Shown here: positions 6,049 through 14,373 of the stretch, piece by piece
Layout: the number at the start of each line of letters is the position of its first letter
Position numbering within the stretch: the first letter of the stretch is position 1
IMG/VR virus record: IMGVR_UViG_3300035698_004207
Span: 1-59,009 of that record
Origin: a virus
Reading direction: 5' to 3' (one strand)
Length of the DNA stretch: 59,009 nucleotides
Position numbers and translations under genes: made by a program
The notes under the pieces: model-generated
What the model saw: only the letters and a program-made list of their open reading frames with translations
Told to the model about the DNA's origin: nothing
Database searches by the model: none

Positions 6049-7820
6049 GTGACAATCCTCTGCTAAATAACGTGGGGCTCAGCAGTCAGGCGAACATTGA
6101 TTTCCCTGATCCGTTCTTGGACATGGCGTCATTGGCCATGCCTCGTTCGCTCCATGACGTACTTGACATGTGCGAGAAGATCTGGTTGAAGAACGGCACA
6201 TACCGGATGGCTGCTCAGCGCATCGTTCGATATTTTATAACTAACATTGAATTCGAACGCATCGACGACGAGAAGCGTAAGGAATTAATGGCGTTCCTTA
6301 ACACCAAGCTGCATGTGGTTGAGCAGCTGATGCTGATCGGCGACGACTTCCTGGGCTACGGTAATAGCTTTAGCTCAATCGTACTACCATTCCGAAGATT
6401 TCTACGTTGCCCCAAGTGCGGACAGCAGCGACCTATCGAGAAATCCAACTGGAAGTTCCAGAATTGGAAGTTCGTTGGTCGTTGTGCGAACTGCGGTGAG
6501 GATGTGGAGTACCAACGTATTGATCGCAGGTCGGCCGAGTCCGATCGCATTAAGGTCAAACGTTGGGCGCCCCAGGAATTCAGACTGCAGTGGCATCCGT
6601 ATAGTCAGGACTATCGATACTTCTGGCGCATACCTACGTACTTTTCCACTGAGATCAAGAAAGGTAATCCGTTCTTTGTCGAGCACACACCTTGGGAACT
6701 CATTGATACCATCAAGAAGAATCAGATCTTTAAGTTCAATCCCGGTGTTATCTACCACATGAGGGAAGAGACGTTGTCCGGCGTACGAACAGGTGGTTGG
6801 GGTGTGTCGCGATTGCTGTCTAACTTTGCACAGGCCTGGTACACACAGGTACTGCATCGGGCTAACGAGGCTATAGCGCAGGATTATGTTGTGCCGTTTA
6901 GGACCGTCACACCTGGCCCGCGCCCTGGTGCTAGTCAAGCTGATCCGCTTATCAACATGAATGTACCGGGCTTTACGCAGAAGGTCATGAACATGATCAA
7001 AGAGCATCGTAAGGATCCAGCGTCTTGGCACGCACTACCATTCCCAATAGCTTACCAGGCACTGGGCGGCGAGGCCAAGGAGCTGGTGACACCAGAAATG
7101 CTGGACCAGGGGCTAGATACGTTGCTGAACGGCATAGGTATACCGGCAGAGCTGTATCGCGGTACACTGCAGTTCCAGGCGATGCCTACGGCATTACGGT
7201 TGTTCCAGCAGACGTGGCCGCAGCTTGTTGCACAGCTGAACGGCTGGCTTGAGTGGGCGATTGAGATCATTTGTACGTCACAGAAGTGGGATCAGCCTGA
7301 GAAGGTATTCCTACAGCCTGTGACTATGGCCGATGATATTGAACGACGTCAAATATGGTTGCAGCTTGCTAGTGCAAACATGATATCAAAGAAGACGGCA
7401 TTCAGTCCTTGGAACATCAACGCACCCGAGGAACAGCGGAAGATCTTTGAAGAGCAGAAGCTGTTCGACAAACTGCAGTCTGAGTTCCAGGAAGACACGG
7501 AACAAAGTCAGATGAACAACGACGTGATGCGAGGTATGCAGCCAGGTCAGCAAGGCGGCGGCATGATGGGTGGTGGTGTTGATCCATCGCAGGCCGGTGC
7601 GGCTATGACACCTCAGGACCTGACAGCCCAGGCCGAGGAGATAGCGGCACAGCTGCTTGCCATACCTAGCGATAAGGATAGACGTACGGAGTTGGTCAAC
7701 ATCAAGCACAGCAATCCTACGCTACATGCGCAGGTTAAGCAAATGATGACCGATATGCGTGGCCAGGCCGCAAGCCAAGGCCAGCAGATGATATTGCAGC
7801 AACAGCAGCAAGGTATGTAA
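6045..7820 (+). CDS. Portal protein, 591 aa
   Basis: A long protein of portal size. The N-terminal alpha/beta part (LMLIGDDFLGYGNSF near residue 95-110) and the GIGIPAELYRGTLQFQAM segment near residue 370 resemble the conserved clip-wing region of tailed-phage portals. The C-terminal 110 residues are Gln/Gly/Met-rich and low in complexity, as in many portals. Portals form the dodecameric ring at one capsid vertex through which DNA is packaged and ejected. Odd feature: a zinc-ribbon insertion near residues 124-151 (CPKC, then CANC). The GTG start overlaps the preceding TGA. No terminase gene is visible in the window. Confidence 0.85.
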   Translation: MSDNPLLNNVGLSSQANIDFPDPFLDMASLAMPRSLHDVLDMCEKIWLKNGTYRMAAQRIVRYFITNIEFERIDDEKRKELMAFLNTKLHVVEQLMLIGDDFLGYGNSFSSIVLPFRRFLRCPKCGQQRPIEKSNWKFQNWKFVGRCANCGEDVEYQRIDRRSAESDRIKVKRWAPQEFRLQWHPYSQDYRYFWRIPTYFSTEIKKGNPFFVEHTPWELIDTIKKNQIFKFNPGVIYHMREETLSGVRTGGWGVSRLLSNFAQAWYTQVLHRANEAIAQDYVVPFRTVTPGPRPGASQADPLINMNVPGFTQKVMNMIKEHRKDPASWHALPFPIAYQALGGEAKELVTPEMLDQGLDTLLNGIGIPAELYRGTLQFQAMPTALRLFQQTWPQLVAQLNGWLEWAIEIICTSQKWDQPEKVFLQPVTMADDIERRQIWLQLASANMISKKTAFSPWNINAPEEQRKIFEEQKLFDKLQSEFQEDTEQSQMNNDVMRGMQPGQQGGGMMGGGVDPSQAGAAMTPQDLTAQAEEIAAQLLAIPSDKDRRTELVNIKHSNPTLHAQVKQMMTDMRGQAASQGQQMILQQQQQGM

Positions 7821-8101
7821 TGTTTACACGTGAAGAGCTGCAAGATATTGTAATTCGCGCGGAGGAACTGGCAGGTACGCCAGGTGTGAACCCACGTTGG
7901 ATACGGGCGTTGCTACGCTTTGCCGACGCGGCTAACACGCTGGACGCGTATTACGCACGTGGTGAGCTAGCGGTGGAGGAGGCTGTGGCGGATGCAAAGA
8001 TAATTGTGTTCCCAGATAAGGCAGGACAAGATAATGAACAAAATAGCGAAGACGCTGCCGACAGTCGAACTTCGGGGGAAACTGGTAGCCAGCCCGAGTA
8101 G
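7820..8101 (+). CDS. Hypothetical protein, 93 aa
   Basis: Begins at an ATG overlapping the portal stop (TAATG). The first 65 residues form a charged helical bundle pattern (FTREELQDIVIRAEELAG, then RWIRALLRFADAANTLDAY); the end is acidic and disordered. Its last 68 bases overlap the next gene in another frame. Small helical proteins just downstream of a portal can be head-morphogenesis factors, but no family is recognised. Confidence 0.65.
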   Translation: MFTREELQDIVIRAEELAGTPGVNPRWIRALLRFADAANTLDAYYARGELAVEEAVADAKIIVFPDKAGQDNEQNSEDAADSRTSGETGSQPE

Positions 8102-10082
8102 TCGATTAGGCGGTCATTGGTTAAAGCTTGAGGTACCCCAAGCCATTGCAGATGGTGTGGGCGCCGCTATCCACGAACACGGTTTGGAACCCAACCCCGG
8201 ACGAGCACACATCACGGTCATGGACGAGCAGGAACTATCTGCTATTGGTGGTGTGGACAAGATACGAGAGCGCGGCCAGTCTTTTAAGTTCAAGCTCGGT
8301 GCGGTCAAGCACGTTAATCCCCGTGGTTGGGACAAGATGTCCCAGGTGTATTTCGTAGTATGTACCAGCCCCGAGCTTAAGAAACTCCGCAAGAGCTATG
8401 GTCTCAAGCCGTTGTACAAAGGCCACGAATTCCACATCACGGTAGCCGTACGCCCCAAGATGGGTAAGACCGCGCAAGCTGATGTGCTGTTGCCTATGCT
8501 GGCTGGTGGTGGTGTTGGCTTGCTGGGTGATCTGATACGTAAAAAGAAGAAGGGCGAATCGTGGGTGAGCAGACACCGTAGGGCGCTGATAGGTACGCTG
8601 CTTGGTGCTGGTGTTGGCGGTGCGGCCAAAGCCTATAACTCACGGCCCCAGGCACCGGCACCCGAACCTGTTGACGACGAGATGAGTAGGTCTGGCGTTG
8701 GTCTAAACCCGAAGAGAACCGAGCACCCTACTGGTAACGAGGCTGTTGAGCAATCGATACTTGGTTCAACCACTGAGCCCGCACCTGCAGAGACGTCGGC
8801 GCTCGTAGGCCGGTTGAACATCAAGGTCCAGGCGTTGAATACAGATAAGGAAGGTGCGGGTGACGCCTACGCCTACCATGCTAACACCTACGATCGAGGC
8901 AATCCCGGTATGCTGGAGTCAGTTAGTCCCGAGGCCGGAGCCAAGGTCGTAGACGCCTACAACTCGGCTAAGACCATTGCTGGTCTTGAAGACGATCAGG
9001 CTGCTGCCATGGCTAACAGCATGATATCCGGTATAGAGCAGGCGGAGATCAATGACGAGGTACCGGACTACCAGAACCTGTGGCTGCGGTCGCTGGACGA
9101 CGCCGGGGTGTCACGTAAACGATTTGATCCACTGGTATCAACTGGTAACCGGCAGATAGAGAACTACTGGGACAGGTATCTATCGGCACCAAACTTTATA
9201 GGCGACGCGCTTGCAAGTACTACGTTAGGGGCTGTAGGTGGTGGCAAGAGCAGGGCAGCCAGGCTACTAGGTGCTCGTAAAGGCTTTGCCGGCACACCGT
9301 TGTACTTCGCTGGCGGGTACGTCGGGCAGAAGGCTATGAGCAAGTTGATGGACACCGCGGGCGTACAAGCCGAGGACACGACGTACGTACCTGGGGTTAG
9401 TGAGGCTGTTAAGGCCGTAGCTGGTAAGCTAGGCCAGGAGACGGAGGGCGAGCTGCACACCAGGTCTACCGGTAGGGTGGTAGGTGATGTTGGTGGTGGC
9501 GCGCTAGCCAGTAAGCTACCGGCGGCACTCCGCACGTTAGTCAAGTCCGGACCACGAGCTGTTGGAGCCGGTGCCGGTGCCTGGGCCAAGAAGTACATAC
9601 CACCGGTAGCTGCCGGAGCCATGGCGTTGGACGCGGCGTCCATGCCGTTCACCGACCCACGTACAGGCCGTGTGTCGTTTGACGTACGTAAGAACTTCGC
9701 TGGTAACGTTGACAAAGATATACGAGAGCAGGCACCTAAGGGTGCGCTTGACCGAGCATGGTACGGGTTTTCACATCCTGGGCGGGCTATTGGCACCAAC
9801 ATCGGTGGCCAGTATGATGCGGCGTCCGCGACAGCCAAGTCCGTAAAAGGCATGGGACTCAGCAACACCTTACGCAGCATGCTTGGTAAACGGGTTACAG
9901 GCCGGATGAGCGGCGATGCCGCTAACCGACTACAGCAGGCTAGGAAGGACGTACTTGCTGGTAAGCTGACACCCCAGGACTACAGTAAGAACGTAGGACG
10001 CATGGCAAAAGACTATGGTTTTGGACAAGAGTTTGCTACAATGCACAGACACGCGTTACTGAATCGGTTAAACGGAGGATAA
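8034..10082 (+). CDS. 2H phosphoesterase-like domain fused to a membrane-hairpin virion-type protein, 682 aa
   Basis: Residues 1-142 carry two H-x-T motifs, HITV at 59-62 (RAHITVMD) and HITV at 134-137 (EFHITVAV), about 75 residues apart, the signature of the 2H phosphoesterase fold, whose members cleave 2',3'-cyclic or 2'-5' bonds and include phage anti-CBASS nucleases of similar size. Residues 152-168 and 183-199 are glycine-zipper helices (LLPMLAGGGVGLLGDLI and RRALIGTLLGAGVGGAA) flanking a basic loop. The remaining 480 residues are Gly/Ala-rich with more short glycine-rich segments. The start at 8034 has AGGA upstream; a longer frame from 8004 has no ribosome site. Likely a virion or injected protein; the substrate is unknown. 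Confidence 0.7.
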   Translation: MNKIAKTLPTVELRGKLVASPSSRLGGHWLKLEVPQAIADGVGAAIHEHGLEPNPGRAHITVMDEQELSAIGGVDKIRERGQSFKFKLGAVKHVNPRGWDKMSQVYFVVCTSPELKKLRKSYGLKPLYKGHEFHITVAVRPKMGKTAQADVLLPMLAGGGVGLLGDLIRKKKKGESWVSRHRRALIGTLLGAGVGGAAKAYNSRPQAPAPEPVDDEMSRSGVGLNPKRTEHPTGNEAVEQSILGSTTEPAPAETSALVGRLNIKVQALNTDKEGAGDAYAYHANTYDRGNPGMLESVSPEAGAKVVDAYNSAKTIAGLEDDQAAAMANSMISGIEQAEINDEVPDYQNLWLRSLDDAGVSRKRFDPLVSTGNRQIENYWDRYLSAPNFIGDALASTTLGAVGGGKSRAARLLGARKGFAGTPLYFAGGYVGQKAMSKLMDTAGVQAEDTTYVPGVSEAVKAVAGKLGQETEGELHTRSTGRVVGDVGGGALASKLPAALRTLVKSGPRAVGAGAGAWAKKYIPPVAAGAMALDAASMPFTDPRTGRVSFDVRKNFAGNVDKDIREQAPKGALDRAWYGFSHPGRAIGTNIGGQYDAASATAKSVKGMGLSNTLRSMLGKRVTGRMSGDAANRLQQARKDVLAGKLTPQDYSKNVGRMAKDYGFGQEFATMHRHALLNRLNGG

Positions 10083-10083
10083 C

Positions 10084-11703
10084 ATGCCACCAGTATCAGA
10101 GAACCAGAGACGAGCGGCCGGCATGGCGTTGGCGGCCAAGCGCGGTGACACCAGTCCGGACATGCTTAAAGGCCCGGCCAAGGACATGTACGACGGTATG
10201 AACGAACAGCAGTTACGTGACTTTGCCAAGAAAGCGTACTGGTCTGATTTGCATGCACGGTATCCGTGGTTGAAGGCCGCGGGTGTGGATGCCGATTTAG
10301 CTGAGGTTGAGAGTGGTATTGACGAGATAGATCGTAAGATGAAGAACCGTAAATCCAAGAAGGGTAAGATGAAAAAGAAATCTGAGAAGGCTGAGGCGCC
10401 TGATTACCGTATGGCTGGTGAGTCGAAAGAACGGTGTGGTAATTGTGAGCATTATGAGAAGGGTAGTTGCATTCAATATGATTTCCCGTCCGAGTCTACG
10501 TACGTGTGTGATACGTTTGCTGCCAATCCTGAGAAGGTACAGGAGGAGCCTAAGGGTGGTCGAGCACTAGCGGAGGAGATGGAGAAGATGCCGGTACCAA
10601 CAGAAGAAGGACCGCCTGCACAACCGGCACCAGCCCCAGCAGCAGGTTCGGTAGCACCAGGTATGGCACCACCGGCTACGGATCCGATGACTGCTGACCC
10701 AATGCAACACACGCAGCAGCAGAAGATGGCTTTTGTAGCTGGTTTTGTGAAGAAATGTGAAGACCTGGGTCTACAGTCCAATAAGGTAAGGTCTATGATT
10801 GTCGTTGGTAGCCGTTGGCCAGGAGATATTGGAACGGTGTTCCAGAAAGTATCTGCTGTTGCCGGCGTAGCTGATCAACAGGGTGGTGGCACCACACCAA
10901 ACACCGGTATAGCCATTGCACCGCAGCCCAAGCCGTTACCAGCACCAGCTATGGGCAAACCCACGGCAGGGCAGGCGTTGGCGTCCGCGCCCGCACCAGG
11001 AGAGGTAGCGGGGGCCACGCAGCCGCAGACCATGCCCAAGACCTCGGAGAAGAATCCTATATCACCGTCAGAGCGTGCTGATCTACAGGGATCGGTAAAC
11101 TCGTACAAGACAGGTAAGGGCGGTAAGTACTACCCAAAGGCGTACGGTAAGCCCACGTCCTCACCTAAGGCGGGTCCCAAGTCTATGAAGGAACTTGGTA
11201 CCCAGGTAGCCAAGGTCGGGCAGCACGATACGTTCGAACAGGCTATGAGCAACTCCAAGGATCCTAAGCCTGTTGATAGAAGCGTACTTCGTGACCAGAT
11301 GAAACCAATACCGACAAAACCTATGAATATCAAAATGCGCACCTTACCGTGGAAAGCCGATAGCAAGTACGAGGCGCCGGTACACGCGGTTATGAAGTAC
11401 AAGACCGGCACCGGGACTACCAGTCCGGTTAAGAGCAAACCATTGGGACAACTTAAGAGCAAACCACTGGGACAACAGGTCATGGGACGGCGTGCCCTTC
11501 AAAAGCTCTTACCACTTACAGGGCAGTTCGCTAAAGCCGGTACAAACACACCAGCGGTAGGTGGAGGTAACACCCCGGCGGCCAAGCCCAAGGCCAAGGA
11601 CCAGGCGGCTAAGACCATGGAGATACGGAGTAAGCCCGGGTTAAAGACCCCAGAGCTTGGTACCACGCAGCCGGCACAGGATATAAGCGCAGCATCCAAG
11701 TAA
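10084..11703 (+). CDS. Structural-type protein with DUF3008-like N terminus and Cys4 motif, 539 aa
   Basis: The first 50 residues (ENQRRAAGMALAAKRGD, then MYDGMNEQQLRDFAKK) match the small DUF3008 pattern common in phages. Residues about 118-142 carry a four-Cys cluster: CGNC, then C, then YVCDTF, as in small metal or iron-sulfur modules of phage head proteins. Next comes Pro/Ala-rich linker, then KMAFVAGFVKKCEDLGL, a segment that recurs in other proteins of this window, then long low-complexity Pro/Lys/Gly sequence including a tandem KSKPLGQ repeat. GGAGG precedes the ATG. Probably a virion component; function unknown. Confidence 0.7.
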   Translation: MPPVSENQRRAAGMALAAKRGDTSPDMLKGPAKDMYDGMNEQQLRDFAKKAYWSDLHARYPWLKAAGVDADLAEVESGIDEIDRKMKNRKSKKGKMKKKSEKAEAPDYRMAGESKERCGNCEHYEKGSCIQYDFPSESTYVCDTFAANPEKVQEEPKGGRALAEEMEKMPVPTEEGPPAQPAPAPAAGSVAPGMAPPATDPMTADPMQHTQQQKMAFVAGFVKKCEDLGLQSNKVRSMIVVGSRWPGDIGTVFQKVSAVAGVADQQGGGTTPNTGIAIAPQPKPLPAPAMGKPTAGQALASAPAPGEVAGATQPQTMPKTSEKNPISPSERADLQGSVNSYKTGKGGKYYPKAYGKPTSSPKAGPKSMKELGTQVAKVGQHDTFEQAMSNSKDPKPVDRSVLRDQMKPIPTKPMNIKMRTLPWKADSKYEAPVHAVMKYKTGTGTTSPVKSKPLGQLKSKPLGQQVMGRRALQKLLPLTGQFAKAGTNTPAVGGGNTPAAKPKAKDQAAKTMEIRSKPGLKTPELGTTQPAQDISAASK

Positions 11704-11726
11704 CATAAGCGTACAGAACTGTAGTG

Positions 11727-11825
11727 ATGTACCTGCATGGTATGACCAGTATGTTGAACGTACCCGCATGGTATGACCAGTATGCTGAACGTAAGGGGCG
11801 ATTAGCAGGATTTGGTACTAAATAA
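11727..11825 (+). CDS. Possible 32-aa ORF built on a tandem repeat
   Basis: The frame runs MYLHGMTSMLN then VPAWYDQYAERKGRL to TAA at 11823. Because the underlying 31-base repeat is not a multiple of three, the two copies are read in different frames. No ribosome site is visible, so translation is doubtful. Confidence 0.2.
   Translation: MYLHGMTSMLNVPAWYDQYAERKGRLAGFGTK
11729..11790 (+). repeat. Tandem 31-bp direct repeat, two copies
   Basis: Copy 1 is 11729-11759 and copy 2 is 11760-11790, differing at two positions (T/C transitions). Each reads GTACCYGCATGG followed by TATGACCAGTATGYTGAAC. The rest of the roughly 300-base gap 11704-11999 shows no gene, tRNA or clear promoter; an in-frame extension of the next gene from 11829 has a composition unlike its neighbours. 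Confidence 0.85.
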
Positions 11826-11999
11826 GGTATGATTATGCTGGACAAAGCACAAGATATAGTGAATACTACGGGTACGAAAACTGGAACAGAGGGTGCGGTT
11901 CCTCGAGCGCTGGTTATCTCCTCGTGCAAAACCTGCCTTTTAACCCACCCTCGGTTCAGTTTACATTCCCGTTTTGCGCCCAACGCGGTAGGACACACT

Positions 12000-12836
12000 A
12001 TGGACAAGCAGGCTGATGAGGTAGCGGGTGAGGCATCGGGTGGTATAGAATCCCTGCTTGGTAAGTATTTGAGTAATCTAGGTAGTGTACGTGGGGCTGC
12101 CCCGCGTGTCTTTAAATCCCACGGCGGTCCATTAGTTGGCTCAGCAATACAGTCTATTTTACTAGGTGGATTGGGTTACGGTGCCGGGTCGTTGCTCGCT
12201 CCTCTTTATACCGATGACCCGAAGTCACGTAAACGTATACGTCGTACCATGGCCGCACTCGGCGCACTGGGCGGCCCACTTGGTAACCCAGCTCTTGGCT
12301 ACAACGTTGGTAGCATGGCACGTGAGCCTGGTAAGGCATGGCAGTACGGACTGCTCAAGTCACTCAACCTCCCAGCTACCATGAAGGGCCCGTTCGCCGA
12401 CAGACCTGTTAACTCATTCGGTGGGTACAAGAAGTCCGGTCAGTGGAGTAACAAGGGAGCTGATCCCACAGGTGGTATGCTTGGTGACGAGGAGTTCAAC
12501 ATCTACGCCTTACCGTCTTTCCACAACAGTAGTATCGCCGTTGGTCAGATGTCAGATATGGTACGTCGCTCGGGTCTGCACTCCGATGCCGCCAATCCTC
12601 TTATCGCTACCATGCAGGAAGCAGCTGGTGGTAGCCGTGGGTTAATCAGTCCAGCCAATATCATGAGTGCCGGCATGAAGCTGGGTGTCGGGTACCTGAT
12701 TGGTAAACCGGCCATGAGGTTGGTAAGCAAGACCCTGGGAGCCGTGGCCGGTACCAGCATAGCCACACAACAGAAGTTGACTAATTACGGAACTTTAGGT
12801 ATTATGCTCTACAACGCTTTTGGAGGACGAAGATGA
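12000..12836 (+). CDS. Gly-rich membrane-hairpin protein, 278 aa
   Basis: The ATG at 12000 has TAGGA 6 bases upstream; the frame is open further back to 11829, but that extension (residues such as SSCKTCLLTHPRFSLHS) looks non-coding. Residues 46-69 (GSAIQSILLGGLGYGAGSLL) and 83-100 (TMAALGALGGPLGNPALG) form two glycine-zipper hydrophobic segments around a basic loop (KSRKRIRR). A third hydrophobic Gly-rich stretch occurs near residues 225-262. The arrangement matches other proteins in this module and suggests a membrane-inserting virion protein. No enzyme motif. Confidence 0.7.
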   Translation: MDKQADEVAGEASGGIESLLGKYLSNLGSVRGAAPRVFKSHGGPLVGSAIQSILLGGLGYGAGSLLAPLYTDDPKSRKRIRRTMAALGALGGPLGNPALGYNVGSMAREPGKAWQYGLLKSLNLPATMKGPFADRPVNSFGGYKKSGQWSNKGADPTGGMLGDEEFNIYALPSFHNSSIAVGQMSDMVRRSGLHSDAANPLIATMQEAAGGSRGLISPANIMSAGMKLGVGYLIGKPAMRLVSKTLGAVAGTSIATQQKLTNYGTLGIMLYNAFGGRR

Positions 12837-13012
12837 CCGGTAAGGGCGACGTAGCTAAGTTCCTGGCAGCAAACCCAAATCCTGATGATGATCAGTTCCA
12901 TTCGTGGGCTGAAGGCGAAGGCAAAGACGTTCACAAAGCAGAAGCCGATGCGTACGAACTTGGTACCACGGCTGCTAAGTTCGAGACGGCCGCGCCAACG
13001 AAAAGAATGTGA
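12833..13012 (+). CDS. Small virion-associated-type protein, 59 aa
   Basis: Overlaps the previous stop (ATGA). The sequence contains FHSWAEGEGKDVHKAEADAY, a His/Trp-containing helix pair of a kind seen in small phage proteins encoded near head genes, named here only by pattern. It is followed through an overlapping GTG by the next gene. Function unknown. Confidence 0.6.
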   Translation: MTGKGDVAKFLAANPNPDDDQFHSWAEGEGKDVHKAEADAYELGTTAAKFETAAPTKRM

Positions 13013-13662
13013 CGGAGAGCGATGTCGATCCCAAGGAGGTTGAGAAAGGTATGGAGATCGAGAAAGAACATACTCCAGACAAAGACACGGCAAAACGTAT
13101 TACGCTAGATCATCTGGCAGAGGTACCTGACTACAACACACGACTTCTAGAAATGGAAGATGAGGCAGAAAAGGAGAGCAGCATGAGTGAAGAACTGAAG
13201 GCAGCGTGGGCAACCAGTTTTGTTAAGAAGGCCAAAGACCTAGGAGCAGATCCCAAAGAGTTGTCGTCCAAGCTTCGTAAGGTGCAGGACAAGCAGAGTG
13301 CGTTGGAGACCGCGTGGGCAACAGGCTTCGACAAACAAGCTCAGGAAATTGATGACGCAAGTGGTGGTGCAATTAGTCCCGAGCTACTACGATCGCTTAT
13401 ACCGTTACTCGGTGCCGGCATCGGTGGAGTTGGTGGCGCGGTTACCGGCGGCAAGCACAAAGTACGTAATGCGCTGATGGGTGCACTCATGGGTGGCGGA
13501 CTTGGTTACGGTGCTCAGCAGTTGACGGAGCCAAGAGCGATGGATAAGATTACAGGCGCGCTTGGTTCGGCTGGTAGCGCCATTAGTTCTGGATATGGAA
13601 GCTTGAAGAACTCACTTGGGTTTGGTAACGACCCGGCAGCAGACGCCGGCGGTATCGGTTAA
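13009..13662 (+). CDS. DUF5661-like / glycine-zipper protein, 217 aa
   Basis: Residues 8-55 (EKGMEIEKEHTPDKDTAKR then LDHLAEVPDYNTRLLEME) match the small DUF5661 pattern. Two copies of a short helix follow, KAAWATSFVKKAKDLGADPK and LETAWATGFDKQAQE. Residues 129-170 form a glycine-zipper hairpin (SLIPLLGAGIGGVGGAV, basic GKHKVRN, then ALMGALMGGGLGYGAQQ). The GTG start overlaps the previous stop; an internal ATG at 13183 with AGGAGA could also give a 159-residue form that lacks DUF5661. Likely a membrane-active virion protein. Confidence 0.65.
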   Translation: MTESDVDPKEVEKGMEIEKEHTPDKDTAKRITLDHLAEVPDYNTRLLEMEDEAEKESSMSEELKAAWATSFVKKAKDLGADPKELSSKLRKVQDKQSALETAWATGFDKQAQEIDDASGGAISPELLRSLIPLLGAGIGGVGGAVTGGKHKVRNALMGALMGGGLGYGAQQLTEPRAMDKITGALGSAGSAISSGYGSLKNSLGFGNDPAADAGGIG

Positions 13663-13676
13663 CCGTATAAAAGATA

Positions 13677-13693
13677 TTGGAACGCCGTTCCAA
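13677..13693. repeat. Dispersed palindrome, copy A
   Basis: TTGGAACGCCGTTCCAA is a perfect 8-bp inverted repeat around one central base, sitting in the 45-base gap between two genes, preceded by AAGATA. Copies B, C and D are at 30412, 39217 and 54689. No T-run follows this copy. Confidence 0.8.
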
Positions 13694-13707
13694 GAAGTGG
13701 AGGGATC

Positions 13708-14010
13708 ATGAATAGGAAAGAGGCATTTAAACTCGGGTTTGCGCGGGAACTGGCATCCAGAGGTATAACACCGTCTGATCTCGAGCCGCTGGCTAAGACA
13801 GCGGGTATTGGTAAGGCGTTGGGAGGTGCTGCTGTCGGTGTGGGGCTGGTACCGGCATTACTTGGTCTAGGACTGGGGTACGGTTATCAGCGGTCAGCTG
13901 ACGTCAGTGAACCAGATCTTAAATCGATGAAAGAGGTAGCCATGCTTAAGGAGTACGAGGCGGCTATCAAACAACTGGAGCGTGAACGTGGAAAAACCAT
14001 CACAGCTTAA
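13708..14010 (+). CDS. Small glycine-zipper protein, 100 aa
   Basis: Starts MNRKEAFKLGFARELASRG, a helix of the recurring F-x-x-G-F type, after GTGGAGGG. Residues 31-57 are a hydrophobic glycine-rich segment (GKALGGAAVGVGLVPALLGL then GLGYGYQ), probably membrane-inserting. The C-terminal 40 residues form a charged helix (EVAMLKEYEAAIKQLERERG). Its 3' end overlaps the next gene. Likely a small virion membrane protein. Confidence 0.65.
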   Translation: MNRKEAFKLGFARELASRGITPSDLEPLAKTAGIGKALGGAAVGVGLVPALLGLGLGYGYQRSADVSEPDLKSMKEVAMLKEYEAAIKQLERERGKTITA

Positions 14011-14371
14011 CGACTCATCGGCGTTGGCCACCATTGAGGGTGACCGGCAGCCAAAGCAGAGATACCGTTTGTACAGCGCTACGGCAAACGACGTGCCATT
14101 CAGGCTCAAAGAAGGCGAGCACATGCCGCACTTCAAGAGCGACGACCAGCCACAGAATCAACCACAAGATGTATGGGACGGGCACACACAGGTATTTGAT
14201 TTCTCGAAGTCAGAGGATGTAACGGCGTACAACGTAATCATTGATATGGTAGCCAAGGGTCGGGCACTGATTAGCAAAGAGGAAGTGAATTGGGATCCAC
14301 GTAGTAGCAGCTACAAGGCTTTCCTACGGTGGATTGAGATGTTTGTTGAGAAACCTAAACTAGTGGAGTAA
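13988..14371 (+). CDS. Hypothetical protein, 127 aa
   Basis: The GTG at 13988 is favoured because GGAG lies 7 bases upstream; a GTG at 13982 is too close to it. The N-terminal half is polar and Gln/Asp-rich, and the C-terminal half has a helical pattern (VTAYNVIIDMVAKGRAL, then FLRWIEMFVEK). It is soluble, without hydrophobic segments, between two membrane-type genes. No family recognised. Confidence 0.6.
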   Translation: MEKPSQLNDSSALATIEGDRQPKQRYRLYSATANDVPFRLKEGEHMPHFKSDDQPQNQPQDVWDGHTQVFDFSKSEDVTAYNVIIDMVAKGRALISKEEVNWDPRSSSYKAFLRWIEMFVEKPKLVE

Positions 14372-14373
14372 CC

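Noticed and set aside
9164-9880. 238-codon minus-strand frame
   Set aside because: It is a shadow of the Gly/Ala-rich plus-strand gene; GC-rich third positions keep the antisense frame open and no start signal is present.
10830-10846. Fifth copy of the palindrome inside the 10084 gene
   Set aside because: TTGGAACGGTGTTCCAG lies within coding sequence (GDIGTVFQK) and breaks the palindrome at two positions; kept only as a near match.
11870-11950. Possible tRNA-like stretch (GGGTGCGGTTCC...)
   Set aside because: No T-loop consensus or four-stem cloverleaf could be drawn on either strand.
11829-11999. 57-codon N-terminal extension of the 12000 gene
   Set aside because: The extension has unlikely composition, the ATG at 12000 has a better ribosome site, and neighbours of the same class begin with a similar short charged segment.
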